Shown here: positions 13,817-19,090 of the stretch, piece by piece | Position numbering within the stretch: the first letter of the stretch is position 1 | How the letters are laid out: each line of letters begins with the position of its first letter | Assembly: GCA_002298885.1 (NCBI GenBank) | Contig: DBMK01000319.1 | Location: 1 to 19,090, forward strand | Direction: 5' to 3' | DNA length: 19,090 nucleotides | Origin: Anaerolineaceae bacterium UBA700 | GTDB taxonomy: Bacteria; Chloroflexota; Anaerolineae; Anaerolineales; Anaerolineaceae | Made by a program: the position numbers and the translations under genes | The notes under the pieces: model-generated | Databases searched by the model: none | What the model was told of the DNA's origin: nothing | Seen by the model: the letters and a program-made list of their open reading frames with translations, nothing else

Positions 13817-15700
13817 ATGCGGACCACCTTCGCGCACGTGAGCAAATTAACATGCACCGCCGCCCTGTTAATGGGGATCATCCTCAGCCAGGGTCCAGTC
13901 CGGGCCGAGGCGGCGGCAGCGCTTCGCCCGGCGGCTACCATTCAAGATTTAATTAATGGGACTCCAGAGGGCGGCACGGTCCAGATTCCGGCCGGCAGTT
14001 ATACCGAGAGCCTGACGATTAACAAGCGCCTGACCCTCAGCGGGCCGGCGCCGGCCCAGGGCGCCGCCACGATCACGGCGGTCACCGGCAGCCGGGTCAT
14101 CACCGTGAGCGACGGCAAGGACCTGACCCTCGTGAACCTGACCCTCACCGGCGGGCAAGCCAGCGGAGGCGGCGGGGCGGTATACGTGAAGAACAGCAAC
14201 CTGACAATCGAAGCCTGCATCCTGTGGGGGAACCAGGCCAGTTATGGCGGCGGGGTTTTCCTGGAAACGAGCGGGACGATGACGGTAACCGACAGCAGTA
14301 TTCTGAACAACCAGGCATCCATCGACGGCGGCGGGATCTATTCCGCCGGGCCCGTCACGCTGACCAATGTCAAGCTGAACAACAACGTCGCCGGACAGGA
14401 TGGCGGCGGGGTGAGCGTGTGGGCGGGCAAATTCAGCGCCACCGCCGGCGAAATCAAAGACAACCAGGCCGGGCGTAATGGCGGCGGCGCCAACGTCAAC
14501 GACAGCGTCTACGTTCACGGGACCTGGATCTCGGGCAACAAGTCGGGCAATGATGGGGGCGGGATATTACAGTGGAACGGCAGTAATGGCTCGACGGTTG
14601 TCATTGAAGAAACGCTTTTTTGGTCCAACACAGCGGTCATTCATGGCGGCGGGTTGGCCGTAGATCATGGGGCCGAGACAACGATCAACCACAGCGTGTT
14701 TTTGCAGAATACGGTCGATTCGAAGAACGAGACTCAGGCCAAGGGCGGCGGGGTTTATTTTTCGGAAGAATCAACTTTATCCACAAACTCAATTCTCATC
14801 GTACGCACGGATTTTGAGGAGAACAAATCAAAATGCGGTACTAACTGTCCGGGATCAATTGGGGGTGGAGTGTATGCTTATGTCAACTTGCCGGGTTTGC
14901 TCAAACTGACCGAGGACACCTTCCATGCCAACGATGCCTGGTTTGGGGGGGGCGTCTACTCAAATCATAACCAGATCATGCACGCCCAGTTCAATCAGAA
15001 TACGGGCGGCTACGGGGCAGGGGGATACTTGTGGGGCAGTTCTTTCGTCCAGGACTGCACCTTCGATCAGAATAAAGCCACGAATAGAGGCGGCGGATTG
15101 GATGTAACCCCCGCCTCGTCAGGTATTTCGATCTACTATACCAAATTTACCGGCAATATCGGCGGGTACGTGGGCGGAGGCGCCTTCGAGGTGGATGCGA
15201 TGAGCGCTGTATTGGGCGGAGTCGCCGTGGCGAATACCCGCGTCGGAGACGGAAGCGCAATTAATATTAATAATGCCTCGGCGACCCTCAATATTGACCA
15301 TTTCACCGTGTCGGGAACGACCACGTCAACCGGGCGGGCCGGCGGCATTTACATTGAAGCAGCCAAAACTGTGAACTTCAAGAATACGCTTATCGCCCTG
15401 AACGGCGTTGGCATCAAGACCGATGCCTGCACAACGTGTTTGATGGACCACACCCTCTTTTACGACAACACGGCGGACAAGGCCGGCCTGGTAACGATCC
15501 CCAGCCAGAACGACCTGAGCGGGAATCCACTGCTTGGCCCGGACGGCTTTCACCTGGCTTCGACCCTTTCGGCGGCGATCAATGCCGGCACGCCGACCAC
15601 TGCGGCGCAGGATATCGACGGCGATACGCTCGACAGCCTTCCCGACGTTGGGGCGGACGAATACCGGACGCACACTTTCGTTCCTACAGTCCGCAAATGA
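13817..15700 (+). CDS. Secreted right-handed beta-helix protein with choice-of-anchor-Q-like C-terminus
   Basis: This 627-aa protein starts with a signal peptide: a basic n-region, a hydrophobic core near residues 11-24 and a probable cleavage after VRA (about residue 30). The mature part is a pectin-lyase-like beta-helix. At least a dozen turns carry a GGG or near-GGG motif followed by a short strand, such as SYGGGVFLE, SIDGGGIYS, GQDGGGVSV and VIHGGGLAV, roughly every 20-45 residues. The C-terminus has the pattern AINAGTPTTAAQDIDGDT then DVGADEY, typical of the choice-of-anchor Q domain. It ends TFVPTVRK with no PEP-CTERM tail, so it is not an obvious substrate of the exosortase. The first in-frame ATG is 13778, but ATG 13817 has a GGAGG site 5 nt upstream and begins the signal peptide. 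No catalytic residues are evident. Confidence 0.88.
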   Translation: MRTTFAHVSKLTCTAALLMGIILSQGPVRAEAAAALRPAATIQDLINGTPEGGTVQIPAGSYTESLTINKRLTLSGPAPAQGAATITAVTGSRVITVSDGKDLTLVNLTLTGGQASGGGGAVYVKNSNLTIEACILWGNQASYGGGVFLETSGTMTVTDSSILNNQASIDGGGIYSAGPVTLTNVKLNNNVAGQDGGGVSVWAGKFSATAGEIKDNQAGRNGGGANVNDSVYVHGTWISGNKSGNDGGGILQWNGSNGSTVVIEETLFWSNTAVIHGGGLAVDHGAETTINHSVFLQNTVDSKNETQAKGGGVYFSEESTLSTNSILIVRTDFEENKSKCGTNCPGSIGGGVYAYVNLPGLLKLTEDTFHANDAWFGGGVYSNHNQIMHAQFNQNTGGYGAGGYLWGSSFVQDCTFDQNKATNRGGGLDVTPASSGISIYYTKFTGNIGGYVGGGAFEVDAMSAVLGGVAVANTRVGDGSAININNASATLNIDHFTVSGTTTSTGRAGGIYIEAAKTVNFKNTLIALNGVGIKTDACTTCLMDHTLFYDNTADKAGLVTIPSQNDLSGNPLLGPDGFHLASTLSAAINAGTPTTAAQDIDGDTLDSLPDVGADEYRTHTFVPTVRK

Positions 15701-15867
15701 GTACTTGAGGAATTATTCGAATTCCCTAAATCTCTCCTCTCTCTCCTCTCTATTCTCAAATCTCTTTTTTCTATTCCCTATTCTCTATTTTCCCTAATCC
15801 AATATTTAGATAATTGTGATAACAAAAGTGATAGAATCTCCTCTGTTCACTGATAAGGAGAACCTAA
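15701..15867. other. Intergenic region with small hairpin and pyrimidine tract
   Basis: A short 6-bp stem, GGAATT (15709-15714) with AATTCC (15720-15725), follows the beta-helix gene and could be a weak terminator. From 15721 to 15800 the + strand is nearly all C and T, with TCTCC and TATTCTC words, much like 172-226. The remaining 60 bp are AT-rich and should hold the P450 promoter, but I could not place a well-spaced pair of boxes. Confidence 0.45.
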
Positions 15868-17061
15868 ATGAATTCCATGTTAACCGCAGTCGAGCAGCAG
15901 CTCGATCCATTCCCCCTGTATGAAACCATGCGCCAATCTTACCCGCTCTATCATGACCCGCAGCGCGGCAACTGGAACGTTTTCCGCTACGAGGACGTGC
16001 AGCGCGTCCTGTCCGAGTACGCCACTTTTTCGTCCCAGTTCCGCCGCAAGCGCACCCTGCTGTCGCTGCTCCCCAGCGAGCCCTTTTCAGCCGCCATCAT
16101 CAGCACCGACCCGCCGCGCCACCGCCAGTTGCGCTCGCTGGTGACCCAGGCCTTCACACCGCGCGCCGTCGATGCGTTGGCCCCGCGTATCACCGAAATC
16201 GTCCGGGAGCACCTCGATCGGGTGATGTCCGCCGGGTGCATGGACGTGATCCACGACCTGGCCTATCCGTTGCCGGTGATCGTCATCGCCGAGATGCTGG
16301 GCATCCCCAGCCAGGACCGGGACCGCTTCAAGCATTGGTCCGATGCCGCCGTGCAGGCGGCCAATTTCGGCACCAACGTGGATTATAAGAAATTTATGGG
16401 TCCCGAGATGATGGAAATGGGCAAGTATTTCATGGGCATGATTGATAAACGGCGCAAGGCGCCGGGCGACGATCTGATCAGCGGGTTATTGAACGCCAGC
16501 ATCGATGGGAAACACCTCAGCCAGATCGAACTGCTCGGTTTCTGCGTGCTGCTCCTGGTAGCGGGCAACGAGACCACCACCAACCTGATCGGCAACGCCA
16601 TGTTGAGCTTCGCCGATCGGCCGGAGATATGGGACAGGCTGCGCTCTCAGCCCGATCTGATTCCCCAGGCCGTGGAAGAGGCGCTGCGTTTCCGTTCGCC
16701 GGTGCAATCGATGTTCCGCGTCGCTGCCAAAGAAGTGAAGCTGTACGACCAGACCATCCCGGCCAATGCGCCGGTGGTCGCCTGGATCGGTTCGGCCAAC
16801 CACGACCCGAGTGTTTTCCCGGAGCCGGAACGGTTCGACATCGATCGGGCCTCGAATAAACATATTGCTTTCGGCTACGGCATCCATTTCTGCCTGGGGG
16901 CTCCGCTTGCCCGCCTGGAGGCAAAGATTGCCCTGGGAGCCATGCTCGAACGCTTCCCGAGTTTTCACCTGGAACCAAATGCAGTCATCGAACGCCAGCC
17001 CAGCGTCGTAGTCTACGGCGTGAACAGCCTGCCGATTGAATTTTCTTCTTCAGTTCAATAA
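15868..17061 (+). CDS. Cytochrome P450
   Basis: This 397-aa soluble bacterial P450 is a heme monooxygenase. The signatures are complete: VAGNETTTN in the I helix (231-239, oxygen-activating ET pair 235-236), ExxR as E271-R274 in EEALRF, the PERF region (320-323), and the heme loop FGYGIHFCLGAPLAR (335-349) with the thiolate ligand Cys342. DPPRHRQLR (81-89) matches the C-helix heme-propionate region. No membrane anchor is present, so it should be a class I enzyme needing a ferredoxin and reductase. Neither is encoded in this window. AAGGAG precedes ATG 15868. The gene is monocistronic. The substrate cannot be inferred, and no biosynthetic cluster surrounds it. Confidence 0.95.
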   Translation: MNSMLTAVEQQLDPFPLYETMRQSYPLYHDPQRGNWNVFRYEDVQRVLSEYATFSSQFRRKRTLLSLLPSEPFSAAIISTDPPRHRQLRSLVTQAFTPRAVDALAPRITEIVREHLDRVMSAGCMDVIHDLAYPLPVIVIAEMLGIPSQDRDRFKHWSDAAVQAANFGTNVDYKKFMGPEMMEMGKYFMGMIDKRRKAPGDDLISGLLNASIDGKHLSQIELLGFCVLLLVAGNETTTNLIGNAMLSFADRPEIWDRLRSQPDLIPQAVEEALRFRSPVQSMFRVAAKEVKLYDQTIPANAPVVAWIGSANHDPSVFPEPERFDIDRASNKHIAFGYGIHFCLGAPLARLEAKIALGAMLERFPSFHLEPNAVIERQPSVVVYGVNSLPIEFSSSVQ

Positions 17062-17099
17062 TAATTTTTTGGTCGGCGAAGCCGCCCAAAAAATTATTA
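17059..17099. terminator. Bidirectional terminator that includes both stop codons
   Basis: Arm 17059-17077 pairs with 17081-17099 around a GAA loop, with one mismatch in 19 positions. The outer stem is A/T-only with a six-T and six-A run, and the inner part is GC-rich. The P450 stop (17059-17061) is the first triplet of the left arm. The stop of the convergent acetyltransferase gene (17099-17097 on the minus strand) is the last triplet of the right arm. Confidence 0.85.
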
Positions 17100-18029
17100 A
17101 ACCTCTTTTACCCACGGCTGGCACAGCTCGTAATCCGTGAACCCCGCCGAGGCGTACAGCGCCCCGGCGGGCTGCGAATACGAGCTGACCAGCGCCAGGG
17201 TGGCGCCCATCTTCTTGAGCCGGCGCAGCCCCGCGCACATCACCGCCTTGCCGAGACCCTTGCGCTGGTGCGCCGGAACGGTGGCAACTGGCTCGAACAC
17301 CCCTGTGCGGGTCACATCGTCGAACCATACCGTGCAGAACGAGGCCACCGAGCCGTCCGGCGCCAGCGCCACCAGGTCCAGGTCGCGCCGGTAGAGTGGC
17401 GCGGTCTGGATATTGCGGTACCAGCTCACCTCCCGGTTATCCAGGGCGATCTGAATGGCACCCGGGTGGAACGCCAGGCCCGAGGCGAAGCAGCGCTCGA
17501 TCAGCTCGACGCCGTCACCCAGCGGGCGCACGACATAGCCGGGCGCCGGCTCTGCCTGTGGAATCTCGATCTCCAGCGTGCGCCGGCGCTGGTATTCGGG
17601 GCTGCCGCGCACGGCGTAACCGTTCTGGTTGAGCCGCTCCCGCAGCGCGGCCTGGCTTTCATTGACCCACACACACAGCCTGCGCCGCCCGTCCGGGCGC
17701 TGTACGCACAGGCGCTCCTCCGCCAGTGCCAGCATCTCCCCTTCCAGCTCAGGTGAGCTCCAGGCAGGGTGCATCTGGAGAAAAGCCTCGCCCATGCTTT
17801 CCGGGTTCAAAACCGCCGCGATCTGGCCGTCCGGCGCCTCCCAAAGAAAGATGACCTCTTCCGGCTTCAGATGTTCGATATTTTCGACGCCGTGCCAGCG
17901 CCAGTAATCGAAGCGCACCACGTCCCAACTGCGCTGCCGTCGCTCGTTGAGCAGGAACACCTCGCGCAGGAATTGGCGGATGCGCCAGTAGTCGTCTTGC
18001 CCTCGGTAGGGGCGCAGGGTCAGGTCCAT
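17097..18029 (-). CDS. Two-lobed GNAT family N-acetyltransferase
   Basis: This 310-aa protein has two GNAT-like halves. The C-terminal half carries a clear acetyl-CoA motif, FEPVATVPAHQRKGLGKAVM (245-264, core QRKGLG), followed by LVSSYSQPAGALYASAGF, the usual end of the fold. The N-terminal half (1-145) keeps the general pattern, with ALRERLNQNGYAVRG near its end, but lacks the motif and is probably a degenerate lobe. ATG 18029 is the annotated start. The purine-rich GGAGGAG lies about 12 nt upstream, which is longer than usual, and no alternative start codon lies between. The gene is monocistronic and convergent with the P450. The acceptor substrate is unknown. Confidence 0.85.
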   Translation of the reverse strand: MDLTLRPYRGQDDYWRIRQFLREVFLLNERRQRSWDVVRFDYWRWHGVENIEHLKPEEVIFLWEAPDGQIAAVLNPESMGEAFLQMHPAWSSPELEGEMLALAEERLCVQRPDGRRRLCVWVNESQAALRERLNQNGYAVRGSPEYQRRRTLEIEIPQAEPAPGYVVRPLGDGVELIERCFASGLAFHPGAIQIALDNREVSWYRNIQTAPLYRRDLDLVALAPDGSVASFCTVWFDDVTRTGVFEPVATVPAHQRKGLGKAVMCAGLRRLKKMGATLALVSSYSQPAGALYASAGFTDYELCQPWVKEV

Positions 18030-18085
18030 GGGGTGTGAATTCTCCTCCGGGCAATGTTTAATTAATTATAGCTGCCCTATGTGAG

Positions 18086-18245
18086 TCAGGTGTAGGTCGC
18101 ACCTCCTGGCCCGACAATGCAATCTAATTTTATCGGGTCACCCTGCTCTGGCCTGCGGGGACGCAGGCTGGAGCGGTGGACGTCCGAACATTTTTCGTGC
18201 ATTCTGGTCAATTTTGTCGGGCCGGGAGGCTCGACCTACGCCTGA
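18086..18245. repeat. 160-bp nested palindromic element
   Basis: Terminal inverted repeats of 31 bp (18086-18116 and 18215-18245) match at 27 of 31 positions, and two of the four differences would be G-U pairs in RNA. Inside are AATGCA (18116-18121) with TGCATT (18198-18203) and a central hairpin, 18145-18157 with 18162-18174, that is fully paired around GGGA when two G-U pairs are counted. The whole element could fold into one long branched hairpin. It has no ORF and no clear target-site duplication. It differs in sequence from the repeat at 12768-12906. Confidence 0.75.
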
Positions 18246-18302
18246 ATAACCGGTTTTTAAGATCGAAGAGGGTTAGAATCAATCATTCGAAAGGTTGAAC
18301 CT

Positions 18303-19070
18303 ATGACAACCAACAAGGTGATCGTAATTACCGGCGCAAGCTCGGGCATTGGGGCGGCGCTGGCGGGGTTGCTCGGGGAGCAGGGACACTTCCTGGCACT
18401 GGCGGCCCGGCGCGAGCCACTGCTGCGCCAGGTGGCGGCGCCCTTCGGCGAGCGGGCGTTGGCATTGCCGACCGACGTAACCCGCCGGGCCGACGTCGAG
18501 CGGCTGCGCGACACCGCCCTCGAGCGCTTCGGGCAGGTGGACGTGTGGATCAACAACGCCGGGCGGGGCATCTTCCGCCCGGTGCTCGAGCTTAGCGACG
18601 CCGACGTGGACGAGATGCTTGCCGTCAACTTCAAATCCGCCCTGTACGGGATGCAGGCCATCGTGCCTTATTTCCAGCACCGCCGCCAGGGGCACCTCAT
18701 TAACATTTCCTCGTTCCTGGGGCGCATCCCCTTTGCCACCATGCGCTCCATTTACAGCGCCTCCAAGGCCGCCCTCAACATGCTGACCGCCCACCTTCGC
18801 ATCGACCTGGCCCGCGATTTCCCGGACGTCCACGTCTCGCTGGTGATGCCAGGGGTGGTGGACACCGATTTTGCCGCCTCCGCCCTGGGAGCGCCGCTCG
18901 GCGCAGCCCCGATGCAGGGCGCCCAGTCCGCCGCCGAAGTGGCGGCAAAAATCGCTGCTCTGATCGAGCACCCGGCCGCCGAGATCTATACCAACCCGGC
19001 CAATACCCCCGAGCTGGTACAGCGCTACTTTGCCGACGTGGCCGCTTTCGAAGCGACCATGCGACGATAA
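18303..19070 (+). CDS. Short-chain dehydrogenase/reductase (SDR) family oxidoreductase
   Basis: This 255-aa protein is a classical SDR, an NAD(P)-dependent oxidoreductase. It has the cofactor motif TGASSGIG (10-17), the NNAG strand motif (84-87), the catalytic Asn109 position, Ser136/137 in INISS, and YSASK with Tyr151 and Lys155. Basic residues after the second strand (AARREP, 35-40) suggest a preference for NADP(H). A GAAAGG-type site lies shortly before ATG 18303. TAGAAT (18274-18279) may be a -10 box, but the -35 region is weak. The stop is 19068-19070. The substrate cannot be named. The last bases of the window (TAAATTTTTTT) may be the left arm of another terminator that is cut off. Confidence 0.93.
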   Translation: MTTNKVIVITGASSGIGAALAGLLGEQGHFLALAARREPLLRQVAAPFGERALALPTDVTRRADVERLRDTALERFGQVDVWINNAGRGIFRPVLELSDADVDEMLAVNFKSALYGMQAIVPYFQHRRQGHLINISSFLGRIPFATMRSIYSASKAALNMLTAHLRIDLARDFPDVHVSLVMPGVVDTDFAASALGAPLGAAPMQGAQSAAEVAAKIAALIEHPAAEIYTNPANTPELVQRYFADVAAFEATMRR

Positions 19071-19090
19071 TAAATTTTTTTAAAGAATAT

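Noticed and set aside
15814..15837. TTGTGA and TAGAAT as a promoter of the P450 gene
   Set aside because: The spacer is only 12 bp, too short for a sigma-70 promoter.

Overview
The window looks like a piece of a GC-rich bacterial chromosome, most likely a Chloroflexota (Anaerolineae-type) genome. That assignment is an inference. It rests on the mix of an exosortase operon, a beta-helix protein with a choice-of-anchor-Q-like end, a large M19-type dipeptidase and many small palindromic intergenic repeats. There is no rRNA, tRNA or core marker gene to confirm it, and I saw no CRISPR array, transposase or phage gene.

Region 1 (1-6300, + strand) is the most interesting part. After a palindromic repeat and a pyrimidine-rich tract comes a promoter with a palindromic operator, followed by a tight five-gene operon. 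The genes are a PadR-type regulator, a small HAAS-like membrane protein, a five-TM YIP1-like membrane protein, an exosortase fused to an EpsI-like domain, and a 946-aa polytopic VIT/VWA protein ending in a canonical PEP-CTERM tail. It reads as a self-contained, regulated 'one enzyme, one substrate' exosortase system resembling the XrtO type. The substrate is unusual because it is already anchored by several N-terminal membrane helices. The operon ends at a 22-bp perfect bidirectional terminator.

Region 2 (6298-9470, mostly - strand) holds a five-TM hypothetical protein and a 763-aa M19-like metallo-dipeptidase, separated by a 17-bp hairpin terminator. The dipeptidase has a recognisable promoter and a leader that carries a small inverted-repeat element.

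Region 3 (9471-12770, + strand) is a tightly packed run: a TMEM175-type potassium channel, a YbaL/KefB-like CPA2 antiporter lacking its RCK domain, an EamA/DMT transporter and a GNAT acetyltransferase. Gaps are zero to a few bases or 4-nt overlaps. The first two suggest a monovalent-cation module.

Region 4 (12768-19090) holds separately transcribed single genes: a HAD phosphatase, a secreted beta-helix protein, a cytochrome P450, a divergently oriented two-lobed GNAT acetyltransferase, and a short-chain dehydrogenase at the right edge. The gaps contain two further palindromic elements (139 bp and 160 bp), several hairpin terminators and a second pyrimidine tract. One of the elements is a second copy of the repeat family at the left edge of the window.
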